NCBI GenBank assembly: GCA_002490315.1
Contig: DLKG01000084.1
Location: 1 to 27,506, forward strand
Source: Prevotella sp. UBA7594
Lineage (GTDB): Bacteria > Bacteroidota > Bacteroidia > Bacteroidales > Bacteroidaceae
DNA length: 27,506 nt
Reading direction: 5' to 3'
Shown: piece by piece, positions 16,301 through 23,782 of the stretch
Position numbering within the stretch: position 1 is the first letter of the stretch
How the letters are laid out: each line of letters opens with the position of its first letter
The notes under the pieces: generated by a model
What the model was told of the DNA's origin: nothing
What the model saw: only the letters and a program-made list of their open reading frames with translations
Databases searched by the model: none
Made by a program: the position numbers and the translations under genes

Positions 16301-19300
16301 GCTTCCGCCACGTTCTATGGCTCCCATGACATAACCCGTGAAGTTATTGCTGTAGCTGACGCCATTGACAACATAGCTGACGGTCATTGGCAGAGAGAAG
16401 TCGCCGGAAGTCGGGTTTGGCACTCCTGCCGTGAAAGCATAATCAACCGTTCCCGCAGCCGTCGCCACCTTCACCGTGTCGACAAACGCCGAGTCGAGGG
16501 TGTAGTCGCCAGTGGAGAGAGTGCGCAGATACTTGTTCGACCAACGGTTGTAGACCGTGATGGCAGCTCCGCGCACCGGCACATCCGTTGTCTCATGCGA
16601 GTCGCGGTTGTAGTAGTGCTCGAAGATATTGATGCGCATGCGATAGTCGTTGCCCGTCCTGAACACGGGCATACCCATAGCGTAAGACGCCGCCGAGCCA
16701 TCATGAGGCACGCCCTTCTTCCAAAGGAGAATGGAGTCGTTGACGGCAGTTTTCGTCTGGTCGTCGACATACTGCACCATAGCGTACTTCGCGCCAAGCA
16801 TACGCTCATCGCCTTCGTCAGCGTCGAGATTGGTGAGCGTCATCTGCGGATTGTTGTAGAGAGTGTACTTCTGTTTGGCATTGTACTTGAAGGTCTTGTA
16901 CGAGTCGACTTTCGTCGGGTCGTGTATGCCTACAGAGTCAAGCCATAGAGTGTCGGCATTCTCGTTGACGGGATCGAGGTTGAACGTGTTGACATACTTA
17001 CTCATGTCGGGGAAGTCGCTCACGCCGTCGCTGACTGCCACGACACTCTTCACCTCCCATCGTATAGGCGGGAGCAGAGCAGTGAACTCGCCCGTCTTGG
17101 CATCGGTGGTGATCGTCACTGCCGTGCCCTTCTTCGGAAAGACGAGGCGTGAGGAAATGGTGGCAATGGTGTCAACTGGAGTAATGTCGAAGTCGCCGTT
17201 GTTCACCATGTATGTTTTTGGAAGACTCGGAGCCACGGTCAGCATCGTCTGTCCGATGTTGGCAGAGCTTTTCCCGAAGCCTATCGGTTTCGATTCCTCA
17301 TCCTTTCCGCCAGCCACACGTCCGACAACACGCACGAAAGTGGAGTCGTAGAAGGTGACAGCGGCTGTATAGTCAGCCTGAAAGTCAATGTAGCCATCGC
17401 GGTCGGCAAGCGAACGCACGACACATTCCCCTTGCTCTCCTACACTGGTGATAGAAGCAGGATAGCCTTTGTTGACCAGCGTGTGCTTGGATGCTGAGAG
17501 AGAGAGGCGATGGCGACCGATAGGCACATTCACCACGGCTTTGCCGTCAGCGTCAGTCATTATAGGTTGGTTGTCATTACCGTTCTGTATGACACCATCA
17601 ACAAGCACGCCGAGACCCTCTGCCGGCAAATTGCCATATACATAATAAGCCTGTACCGGCACGCGGAACGAGCTTTGGTCGGAGAAGTCAACGCCTGTGT
17701 GAGCGAGACTCTGCGCTGACACATAACGGCGCGTGCTGGAGGGTTTGAACTCGTGTGTTCCGAAGACGGGCACAACCTGATAGTTGGTGCCTTCACCCAT
17801 GTAAGGCACGCCGGCTATCTGGTACTCTCCGTTCTTGTCCGTCACGCCTCGGTAGCACAGATTGTCGGCAGACGGCACCACATTGCTGACGAGAGCCGGA
17901 GAGTCTACCTTAGGCAGACGCGAGTTGCGATTGTTCCAAAGTCCGTCGGGATGGCTACTGTCGAAAGCGAATTCAGCCACGCCGGCGTCGAAAGTGTAGT
18001 ACGCTTCAAGCGACAATTCGTTGCCCGTGAGATAGCGGTTGTAAGTGTTGGCAATCTCCTTGTTGGAGAGCTGTCGGCTCCAAAGGCGAACCTCATCGAG
18101 ATAACCCGTGAAGGGAATATCCTTGTCGGTGGCTTGTCCGAAGACAAGCGTTCCGTCCGCTACGCGGCGCACGGTGTCGGCAGGCATGTTGTCGGCGAGC
18201 CATTTCGCGGCGGCACTGTCGTCAACGGGATTGCTCCACACTGCCTCGTCCTCGCCTTGGTTTGCCTGCTTGGTGTAGCCGATGTAGAGTTTCTTCGCCT
18301 TTGCATCGTGGCGCAGCATGACGAAGTTGAAATCCTTCACAAGCGGCAGAGTAGCGCGCACGGAGCCAACTGAGAGGTCGCGGTTCTGTATGTTAAGGGC
18401 CCATTTCCCAGGAAGGGTAGCCACACGCGAGAGCTCGGCATTGCCGTTAGGACGCAGCAGGAAGCTGAGCGTCCAGTCACCCTGCCAGAACTTGTCGCCG
18501 AGTCCGGGCGCAAGCGGCAGGCAGTCGGTTGAGCTGCCGAACGACATGGAGTAGACGTCCGACTTATTTTGCAGCGAATTCTCGTCTGCCATCAGCTTCA
18601 CGTCTACACCCTCAACGGCTGTAGAACCCGTGCCGTAGGTTATAGAACCCATAATGGTGCCGCGGCTGGCGGCATAACCTATGTCAGACGCCGTGGCGTA
18701 AACAGAAGTCTGGAAAGAGCCGTCGCACGAGGGATAGGCACGCAGACGGTAGATGTAGACATATCCCGGAAGGGTGTTGTCGGTGTAGACGTTGGTCTTC
18801 GTGGCGTTGTCGACGGTGTAGACGGTTTTCCATCCGTCGTCGCCCATCACTGCCTCGTCATAGTTGATGCCGTTCGTGTACTGCATTCGCGAGAGCTCAT
18901 AGCGCACGGTGGCGTTCGACTTGTTGCCGGACGTTTTCCATTCCATCTTTATCTTGTCGGTGCTCTCTCCCTTTGTTGCTGTAAACTGCGATATGCTAAT
19001 CTCGTTGCTGTCGATGAACTCCACTTTGTTTGTCAGGAACTTCTTGCCGACGTAGTTTTTGTCGGTAAATCCGTCGCACACAACCTGGTAAATCCATTTC
19101 GAGCAAGGCACGCTTTTTTCATCGTCAACGCAATCCACACGGATAAAGTCACTATTCGATGACTCTGCGCTATGGAATTCGGAAACGCCCAGCAACTTGC
19201 CTTCCGTCACTACTTCGTTTGCATCGTCTGTAGATGATTTTCCCGGAGCCATCACAAGCTTGTAGAAAGACAGCTTGCAGCCGTCGAGCATACTTGCGTT

Positions 19301-21052
19301 TGGCATCTCCACAGACAGCTTAACCTTACCGAGCGAGCCACTCTGCTTGAGGGGCACAGTGCCGTCCCAAATCGCTGTAGTTTCCCATTTCAACGAATCG
19401 GTATTGTCACTTTCGTCGAACTTGAGGTCGGGACATACAAAAACTATCTTATAAGAATTGAGTTTCCCTACCAATGGCTTGGTGTCAGTCCACTCGGTAG
19501 CAGTACACGGAATGGAGTCCACCCGCACCCCGTTACGGTAAACGAGATAGCTTCCACCCTTCTTGCTCCAGTACTGCTCCATTTCATAGCTTTGCTTGCA
19601 AGTCCATTTCAACTTAGTATGCATACGCGAGGTGTTGAAGGTGGTGTCTTGCCATACGAATTGGGGCCGTGTTAGCCAGCGGAGGTTTATCTTGCCGTCG
19701 TCTTGCGGAACGCCCTTGAACGTCCATTTGCCAATACGTTCCTTCGAGCTCATTTTTTCGGTCTCGTCGGCATACACCCATCGTTCACTGGAGGAAAGTA
19801 CCTTATAGGTCATGGGGCGATAGCGCTCCATGTAGGCATAGCCGCCATAGAGTCCGTTGCTGATGTTGCCTCCGTAGACAGAAGCAATGCTGTCAACTCC
19901 GCTGAAGCGCACCACCATGCCCGAGTCCCCGGCACAAGGTATCATATACTTGCCATCGGTGCCGAATTTTCCGGATATCTTGTTGGCTTGATAAGCGGAG
20001 GCAACATTAGGCATACCTTCTTTAGCAGTAGTGATCATGTGAAAAGAAGAGTGCGTCAACAGCATGTTGTGCGAGGGGTAGTCGGTGCCGAAGGCGAAAT
20101 TGTAAACGCGCCAAATGTATCTGCTATCATTGCTCAAGATTGGATCATAATCGATGTAGCAGTTTGTGGCTTCCACGTCGTCTCCGTCGAAGTGTCCGAC
20201 GAATGCACCGTATTGCTTACGAGTCTGTCCTGGATAAGAACAGATAGCAGCAGATTTGTTAAAACGCAGGATGCCTCCCGACTCCGCATAGCCGATGTAG
20301 CCGCTGCGGTAGTTGGAGGGATCGTCGTTGATGAAATAGCCGTTGCCCTCTATCTTCGACACGCAGTTTTCAAAGCTGATTCTCGTGCCGGAGCTGCCCT
20401 CGGTATGGCCGATATATCCGCCGACGTTCACCTTGGTGTTGTAGCCGGTGTATACATCGGAATAGCAGTTGGTGAACGACACTTTCGAGGGTTTCTCAAC
20501 GTAGCCCACGAAGCCGCCGGCGTTTACCCAACGGGCTGATGAAATTTGACACGAGCGCATCTTCACGTTCTTGAACGTCACAGTGGAGTGGTCGTCAATG
20601 TAGCCTATGACGATACCCACATGCTTCGCACCTTGTGCGTAGCATTTCTCGAACGTAACGTTCTCGATGGTGATGTTGGAGTAGTCCTCGGTGTAGCCTG
20701 CAAAGCCGCTGTAGTCTTTCTCCTCATGATAGGAGTAGAGGCCCTTGATGGTGTGTCCCTGGCCGTCGATTGAACCCTGCCAGTTTTCCATCGGTCGCCA
20801 CCAATACTGACTCATGTCAATATCGGCAGTTAGAACAAGCTTGCATTTGAGCCATTCCTTCTGACCATCGCGCACGGCATACGCCACATAGGCGAGATTG
20901 CCACTGTTAGCAATGATGCGATTGCCCATCATGTCCTTCGAGGGTTCAAGCCCTCGATGTTCATCCCAATACCCTGACCGGCCGTCTAAATTGCCCGCGC
21001 CAATCTCCAAGCAACAGAGCATAAGGATGAGGAACAAAACAAGTTTTCTCAT
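10364..21052 (-). CDS. Giant multidomain surface protein (GLUG/Fn3/LamG/Ig-like)
   Basis: A 3562-residue protein, over a third of the window, in one open frame. In order: signal peptide (1-20); beta-helix-like repeats of the GLUG type (about 50-305; GGFVGYVE, GGYIGHTE, GAFVGHFD); Fn3-like domains (about 450-790); a LamG/concanavalin-like domain (about 835-1025, YLDEVRLWSRQL and AYYTFD); carboxypeptidase-regulatory-like repeats (about 1065-1240); a Ser/Thr-rich beta region (about 1590-1990); an Ig-like domain (about 2285-2335, LSVTFNKAIDL); two more LamG-like domains (about 2340-2535 and 2560-2765, DIDEVRLWDAHK and AYYPFE); and three copies of a C-terminal module (near 3023, 3337 and 3447). 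The last 35 residues (YSTSGVRH ... GVYIKNHRK) resemble a sorting tail. A role as an adhesin or glycan-binding surface protein is inferred. No catalytic domain was recognised. It is divergent from the membrane regulator. Confidence 0.9.
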   Translation of the reverse strand: MRKLVLFLILMLCCLEIGAGNLDGRSGYWDEHRGLEPSKDMMGNRIIANSGNLAYVAYAVRDGQKEWLKCKLVLTADIDMSQYWWRPMENWQGSIDGQGHTIKGLYSYHEEKDYSGFAGYTEDYSNITIENVTFEKCYAQGAKHVGIVIGYIDDHSTVTFKNVKMRSCQISSARWVNAGGFVGYVEKPSKVSFTNCYSDVYTGYNTKVNVGGYIGHTEGSSGTRISFENCVSKIEGNGYFINDDPSNYRSGYIGYAESGGILRFNKSAAICSYPGQTRKQYGAFVGHFDGDDVEATNCYIDYDPILSNDSRYIWRVYNFAFGTDYPSHNMLLTHSSFHMITTAKEGMPNVASAYQANKISGKFGTDGKYMIPCAGDSGMVVRFSGVDSIASVYGGNISNGLYGGYAYMERYRPMTYKVLSSSERWVYADETEKMSSKERIGKWTFKGVPQDDGKINLRWLTRPQFVWQDTTFNTSRMHTKLKWTCKQSYEMEQYWSKKGGSYLVYRNGVRVDSIPCTATEWTDTKPLVGKLNSYKIVFVCPDLKFDESDNTDSLKWETTAIWDGTVPLKQSGSLGKVKLSVEMPNASMLDGCKLSFYKLVMAPGKSSTDDANEVVTEGKLLGVSEFHSAESSNSDFIRVDCVDDEKSVPCSKWIYQVVCDGFTDKNYVGKKFLTNKVEFIDSNEISISQFTATKGESTDKIKMEWKTSGNKSNATVRYELSRMQYTNGINYDEAVMGDDGWKTVYTVDNATKTNVYTDNTLPGYVYIYRLRAYPSCDGSFQTSVYATASDIGYAASRGTIMGSITYGTGSTAVEGVDVKLMADENSLQNKSDVYSMSFGSSTDCLPLAPGLGDKFWQGDWTLSFLLRPNGNAELSRVATLPGKWALNIQNRDLSVGSVRATLPLVKDFNFVMLRHDAKAKKLYIGYTKQANQGEDEAVWSNPVDDSAAAKWLADNMPADTVRRVADGTLVFGQATDKDIPFTGYLDEVRLWSRQLSNKEIANTYNRYLTGNELSLEAYYTFDAGVAEFAFDSSHPDGLWNNRNSRLPKVDSPALVSNVVPSADNLCYRGVTDKNGEYQIAGVPYMGEGTNYQVVPVFGTHEFKPSSTRRYVSAQSLAHTGVDFSDQSSFRVPVQAYYVYGNLPAEGLGVLVDGVIQNGNDNQPIMTDADGKAVVNVPIGRHRLSLSASKHTLVNKGYPASITSVGEQGECVVRSLADRDGYIDFQADYTAAVTFYDSTFVRVVGRVAGGKDEESKPIGFGKSSANIGQTMLTVAPSLPKTYMVNNGDFDITPVDTIATISSRLVFPKKGTAVTITTDAKTGEFTALLPPIRWEVKSVVAVSDGVSDFPDMSKYVNTFNLDPVNENADTLWLDSVGIHDPTKVDSYKTFKYNAKQKYTLYNNPQMTLTNLDADEGDERMLGAKYAMVQYVDDQTKTAVNDSILLWKKGVPHDGSAASYAMGMPVFRTGNDYRMRINIFEHYYNRDSHETTDVPVRGAAITVYNRWSNKYLRTLSTGDYTLDSAFVDTVKVATAAGTVDYAFTAGVPNPTSGDFSLPMTVSYVVNGVSYSNNFTGYVMGAIERGGSNFVTSAPKKLIGVLFDPPGSTSSAFMETGTTMTAKLNISESATVTSETGVTIAAGTETSTYHVGPANATKTIQVEESRTHDILPTAKVTEGWSHDFTKSYVLKERIATGSDDIHVGAMGDVYIGRNTNWVFCPSEYVMLKESPSASGKFAVTSESGRKYQLEKWVGVGKYEKDSTSFRLSQNEIVNIQIPDLMKNRNALTTFVDKLPNPSSVQPAKGKFLAFALKSVEKKEYWDENDFVTIEPASTDDTESVEDMVTSFNSTIGQWQAIISGVEKYKYEMFKNKERKTFHSSFTNIDYGFIDNFSFDAGTQLSRNFTATESTTGVQTTGTDISVAHSFDMKLKVSGFEYVKTLTKSKTTIGGSVKRVGTDTETQSNTFGYTLSDNNLDDHFSVDVYMPGKVVDQKTNNVKTMFMPGPFLFRTVAGQSRVPYEKQQMSLYYTENGQHVPLDNGTMSMDLPYLKFEKRELLNVPSGTTASVKLTLANNSTCTSSSINYAYTLKCISSGDTRGLDVRLDGQPLSSGWNIVLPPGKKVERTITFKQSRLDVTDYDNLVFRLLLSNFTDANIDTISIHFTPQAPKMTMKSNSGFVINGDSKSQKMLFKLGGYSADYYGFTGVRMQYKLAGESTWHTQRILLNDKKRWTDFRGDLPDGWRQLNAEDTCSIDFSSLAEGTYQVRAESFSILSPSEELTDDTEPITIVKDTKAPVVLGAPSPSTGYFTRGSELSVTFNKAIDLTAVNDDNFYVTAELNDAEVTHRTGLHFDGNTPAHTQSRVNIFGNDATVAFWYKPQTGKKSCLFSQTLNPSVADSLPVKIFYNADATLSAQFGSDFVTSQRKAIGVDGKAEQDWMYAIVSFNKDKRTLRVYNVSGTGNEAQSSFINMPVKGLANNADCNVPLYVGGSKSGDECYADMEGFVVYDKMKSFEDALKDKSNKHTANLRGIFAYWPMDEGYGKVAKEKVHSRNLSLMGTDNWYIPVKNYALHTDGKSQYVLVNTSGCPIGATDDYVLEMMFRSAAKKQDGIATIFSNGWGAAESPEDSLALSRHMALSLDTNGSLVLTASGKTYEPMGKNYNDNQWHHLAFCVNRDGYATLLVDTVDISNNELIVGTDLGAFYNSQMALGALVYKPKAESAATVSQYFEGDIDEVRLWDAHKTLANVKNGIAERLRGNEPGLVAYYPFERTDLVANQEKTTPTLSDRAAANANTGFKPAADPTAVGYGDTADMEMLAEKATTDKGARLKAAGFESRLDIDWVVSETDRNKIVMSFPSALSKSRIENCIVNFTVRDIMDEHGNRMAQPETWSVYVSQKSLNAYIDEEVLTQQIGETADTKLTITNISASNQTWQIGNLPAWLKASSTEGLLQPYSSATVTLTTDAAYGIGTYQDMLYISDSEGMQTPMSVTLNVTGNKPNWSVDVESDQWMAIMGRIKLGDTWCSDENSMVAAFDSKGKCHGIGMPEYDSNMDAYFVHLNVVGNMPKGDNSLTFKVWEAATGLTYSNVKFTERSLGEVNKLQFVDKKVLGSFSYPCVFKTDNVTHQVFNLIKGWNWVSLWVKPEEQNFKELFGKGKGIVTDVKRRYVTDEEQRPITTVDLNESYHVYASDNGELDIEGVIASPSEYEVDFPYNPDVEQTWTWIGYPVGAMMTLNEAFADFQPVENDIVKSQSEYAIYNGRVWVGTLKYLTPGNGYIYGYHGKENLSWHYPSKLSVGADVLRAAAPRAVVSGVKRFGCDFHRYAANASVLAKLTLDGEEAKGCQLGAFVDGECRGWTTVDSTGVAYLTVSGDHAGSSIRYRMSDPETGAVTAVRGQDSYAENAVVGSLKAPRELRAVSAKHFSLDVVPSAYEDYTYLSCTVLDADASVFAHDYELAAFSESGECRGVCAGEAGKDAEMAIYGEQGERFTFRLWDKQTLEELPLMGTKEYDALTPCQTIKLRVGTDGINAIGADSDSKGNWYSTSGVRHNDKPSQTGVYIKNHRKTTVVRR

Positions 21053-21180
21053 ACTTTTCGATTTTTGTTATGTAATTAATATTTTCTACGGAAGAATTGT
21101 ATAATCTACGACACGTTTAAAAAAAACGTAAATAAATCAAATAAGTGGAACAAAAAGAAAAATTCTAATTTCCCAATATG

Positions 21181-21188
21181 CAAAATTA
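21181..21188 (-). promoter_or_regulatory. Possible -7 element for the giant gene
   Basis: TAATTTTG on the minus strand matches TAnnTTTG. The nearest -33-like sequence (complement CAAT at 21205) is imperfect and only 16 bp away. The implied leader would be about 120 nt. Confidence 0.35.
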
Positions 21189-21309
21189 GAGATTTTTTAT
21201 TTAACAATAAATAAGATTTTACTTATATTTCAAGTCAATAAAGAAAAAACGTATTTCCACACGTGCCATTAGCATATTAAAATATGTATATCGTTTGTAT
21301 ACCAATATT

Positions 21310-21342
21310 TTTGGGAATATTCTGCAAAAAACACTAATTTTG
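21310..21342 (+). promoter_or_regulatory. Bacteroidota-type promoter for the TPR/HTH regulator
   Basis: TTTG (21310-21313), 21 bp, TAATTTTG (21335-21342) is an exact TTTG / TAnnTTTG match, 30 bp before the ATG at 21373. Confidence 0.75.
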
Positions 21343-21372
21343 CAATGCAAATCCAAATCTTAGAAATAGAAA

Positions 21373-23385
21373 ATGAGCGCTAAAACCATATCCACCAGCC
21401 AACCGCAATGGCTACATTTCTCATTTCTCACGCTAATCGTGATGACATTGTGTGCCTCTCTCGTCACGGGATGCCGACACGACAGCAAACGCCCACAAAG
21501 CAGGGCACAGATGCTTTTCTCGGAAGCCGCAAGCGAGAAGTCGCTCCATAATGACTCGGCTGAGCTAAAGCTGCTGAAAGAGTTCATTGAAGAATGTGCC
21601 CTCACACGCTACGAGCACGACGACAGCACGCTGCAACTGCTGCCTACCGCACTTGTGCAGACTCTCAACTGCTACCAGCGCATGGCGCAGCCGGAGCAAT
21701 GCGAGGTCTACTTCAAGCAACTGCTCTCCTCTGCTTCCCAATCCCGGCAAAACACTTTGGCGCGACATTTCCGCCGCGACATTAGCGTGGTGTTGGCTTA
21801 TGCCATGTCGCGCACGGAACACACCAGCCAGGCGGCAGCCCTCATGGACAAGGCTCTCAACTTGCCCGCCTTCATGCCGACAGCAGAGAAGGAGTTTCGC
21901 GACTATGCCTACGCGGCAGCCGTCTACTACTGCGTGGACAGCTGTCAGGAAAAGATGCTCAACTCGGGCAAAAGGGCGCTGGCTGCCATTGACAGATGCG
22001 AGCGTATGCCTGGGGCATCGTGGCTGTACGCCATGATGGGCATGGCTTACCAGCGCATGGGCGACGTGGCTAACGCCATAAAGATGTACGAGAGGGAGTT
22101 TGCCATGGCACGCCACGACAACGACTCGCTGGGCATGATCAACTCCGCGAAGGACATTGCCGACTATCTTCTGCGACTCGACATGACCGACGAGGCGACA
22201 CGCTACGCCGTGTTGTCCGTCAACTTGCTTGAGGGACAACACGGCGCAAACCCGATGGTGGCGGCGCAGACCTTCATCGTGCGTGCAAAGACTCTCGCCG
22301 GCAGCGACAGTCTGAAGGAAGCTCTTGCCTACCTCAACCGCGCACACGCCCTCTGCAAGGACCTTCCCTACAACAGCGGAATGTCGGACATCGACTTGCT
22401 CAAAGGCAAGATGCTGATGGCAACAAAGAAAAAGAATACGAAGACTGCTACCGACGAGGGAAGAAAAATGCTCGAAAGGGCTGCAAGGCAGGGCACATCG
22501 GGCATCAGCGCCAACGCCTATTACGAACTGGCACGCCACGACCTCGCACGCCACGACTATACGCGCGGCGAGGCGGAGCTTGACAGTATGTACGCGCGTC
22601 TCAACGCGTCGAAGCCTGCCAAGACCATCGAGGGGGCTTACGAACTGGCACTGAGCCACTACACGGCAAAGGGCAAGAAGGAGAAGGCCGCACTCTATGC
22701 AGCTGCCATTGACGAGCAGGAGAAACGTGAAGAAAAGGGCAAAGCGATAAAGAACACCGTGCGCTCACTGCTGTCACTCGAGAAGGAGCACCTGAACAAC
22801 CTTGATGCGGCGGAAAGTAGACGCGACAGAATGTTGTGGACTGCGGTAGGCATGGCTTTCCTGCTGATGACCATAAGCGGGCTGTGGCTTAACGTACACA
22901 GCCGACGCTCGGCAAGGCGCAAGAGCGACGAGATGAAGCGCAAGCTCGACGAGATGAAGCGCAAGCTCGACTCCGTGGAACACAGCCTAAACTCCACGAT
23001 GCGTGCCAAGGAAGAAATGGAAAACCGCATCAACGCCATAAAGACGAGTGCCGACACCAACGCCGAACTGCTTGCCGCCTTGCGCAACGAGGGCGAGACG
23101 ACGTTCAAGGAGCGCTTCCTGCTGGTGCATCCTGCTTTTCTCAAGGCCCTGCGTTCACGCGTGCCGGGCATTACGAACAAGGAGGAGGTGTTCTGCATGT
23201 TGATTGCCCTCGGACAAGGCAACACGCAGATTAGGGAACTGCTTGGCATTGAGCGGCAGAGCGTCAACATGCTGCGCTATCGACTGCGCAAGAAGATGGT
23301 TCTCGCCGAGGGCGAGAACGAGGAGACAATCGTCAAGGCCATCATCACTTCCTCTTTAGGAAGAAGCGCACAAGAAGGAAATTGA
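21373..23385 (+). CDS. Membrane-anchored TPR/coiled-coil/HTH transcriptional regulator
   Basis: A 670-residue regulator of a plan common in Bacteroidota: an exported TPR sensor joined through one membrane helix to a cytoplasmic helix-turn-helix. Residues 14-34 form a hydrophobic start ending in a lipobox-like L-V-T-G-C34. Residues about 45-450 are helical TPR-type repeats (WLYAMMGMAYQRMGDVANAIKMYERE). A transmembrane helix spans about 488-508, followed by a charged coiled coil (510-575) with a 7-residue tandem duplication. The C-terminal domain (about 580-645, FKERFLLVHPAFLKAL, then LIALGQGNTQIRELLGIERQSVNMLRYRLRKKM) is a LuxR/GerE-like HTH. It is the only plus-strand gene, divergent from the giant surface protein, which makes that gene its likeliest target. 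Its 3' end overlaps the convergent gtrA-like gene by 41 bp. The signal sensed is unknown. Confidence 0.87.
   Translation: MSAKTISTSQPQWLHFSFLTLIVMTLCASLVTGCRHDSKRPQSRAQMLFSEAASEKSLHNDSAELKLLKEFIEECALTRYEHDDSTLQLLPTALVQTLNCYQRMAQPEQCEVYFKQLLSSASQSRQNTLARHFRRDISVVLAYAMSRTEHTSQAAALMDKALNLPAFMPTAEKEFRDYAYAAAVYYCVDSCQEKMLNSGKRALAAIDRCERMPGASWLYAMMGMAYQRMGDVANAIKMYEREFAMARHDNDSLGMINSAKDIADYLLRLDMTDEATRYAVLSVNLLEGQHGANPMVAAQTFIVRAKTLAGSDSLKEALAYLNRAHALCKDLPYNSGMSDIDLLKGKMLMATKKKNTKTATDEGRKMLERAARQGTSGISANAYYELARHDLARHDYTRGEAELDSMYARLNASKPAKTIEGAYELALSHYTAKGKKEKAALYAAAIDEQEKREEKGKAIKNTVRSLLSLEKEHLNNLDAAESRRDRMLWTAVGMAFLLMTISGLWLNVHSRRSARRKSDEMKRKLDEMKRKLDSVEHSLNSTMRAKEEMENRINAIKTSADTNAELLAALRNEGETTFKERFLLVHPAFLKALRSRVPGITNKEEVFCMLIALGQGNTQIRELLGIERQSVNMLRYRLRKKMVLAEGENEETIVKAIITSSLGRSAQEGN
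22927..22968 (+). repeat. 21-bp tandem duplication in the regulator coiled coil
   Basis: Two identical 21-bp copies (22927-22947 and 22948-22968) encode DEMKRKL twice. That is exactly one heptad, so it preserves both frame and coiled-coil register just after the membrane helix. Confidence 0.95.
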
Positions 23386-23725
23386 CGGGCACGCAGATGC
23401 AGAACATAGGCACGGGCGCCCACTGCTTTGCCACGCCGAGCCAGATGAAGAGGTTGAGCGTGAGCATCTGCAGCACGTAGTTGACGGCGTGGGAGAAGGC
23501 GAAGCCTGCCCCACGCTTTGCCGACGCCTCCACGCGAAACGTGAAGCGCGTTGACGCTACGAAGTTGAAGACGAAACTGACGGCGTAGCCTATGGTCATC
23601 GCAAGGGTCGGCGACAGCCAGCGTATGAGCAGCCAATAGATGGCATACTGCAAGAGCGTCGCCAACACTCCCACTATACCAAAACGAACTATCTCGCCTA
23701 ACTGGCTTTTATTTATCATTCCCAT
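23345..23725 (-). CDS. GtrA family membrane protein
   Basis: A 126-residue, four-helix GtrA-like protein of normal length. It has EIVRFGIVGVLATLLQY (helix 1), a second helix ending SFVFNFVASTRFTFRV (the conserved F-x-x-N ... T-F-R), and the basic end PVNFLLVRFFLKRK. GtrA proteins are thought to flip, or help move, polyprenyl-phosphate-linked sugars across the inner membrane; mycobacterial Rv3789 belongs to this family and sits in the decaprenyl-phosphoarabinose locus. The frame extends to a TTG at 23764. I chose the ATG at 23725 (another ATG lies at 23719) because the TTG falls inside a palindrome and the family starts near the ATG. It is the last gene of the UbiA-HAD-GtrA series and overlaps the convergent regulator gene by 41 bp. 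Confidence 0.88.
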   Translation of the reverse strand: MGMINKSQLGEIVRFGIVGVLATLLQYAIYWLLIRWLSPTLAMTIGYAVSFVFNFVASTRFTFRVEASAKRGAGFAFSHAVNYVLQMLTLNLFIWLGVAKQWAPVPMFCICVPVNFLLVRFFLKRK

Positions 23726-23746
23726 TTGTATAAAAATCTTAAGTAA

Positions 23747-23764
23747 TTGCTCAGAATTGAGCAA
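23747..23764. repeat. Palindrome between the HAD and GtrA genes
   Basis: TTGCTCA-GAAT-TGAGCAA is a 7-bp perfect dyad with a 4-nt loop in the 57-bp gap. On the minus strand it is followed shortly by TTACTTAAGATTTTT, so it could weakly attenuate transcription into the GtrA gene, or be a protein site. Confidence 0.55.
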
Positions 23765-23782
23765 AATTGCGAAATTTCAACT

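Larger units (their letters stand above)
21053..21372. other. AT-rich divergent control region
   Basis: This 320-bp gap separates the start codons of the giant gene (minus) and the regulator gene (plus). It holds the regulator promoter (21310-21342), a possible -7 for the giant gene (21181-21188), GTATA-N7-TATAC (21286-21302) just upstream of the regulator -33, and AATATT-N6-AATATT (21305-21322) overlapping it. No coding sequence or RNA gene was seen. The dyads are where a shared or autoregulatory factor might bind. Confidence 0.7.

Noticed and set aside
21565..22659. A 364-codon frame antisense to the regulator gene
   Set aside because: The sense strand encodes clear TPR and HTH features; the antisense translation is low-complexity and lacks domains.
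23726..23764. TTG start for the GtrA-like protein
   Set aside because: It lies inside a palindrome, and the family's N-terminus begins near the ATG at 23725.
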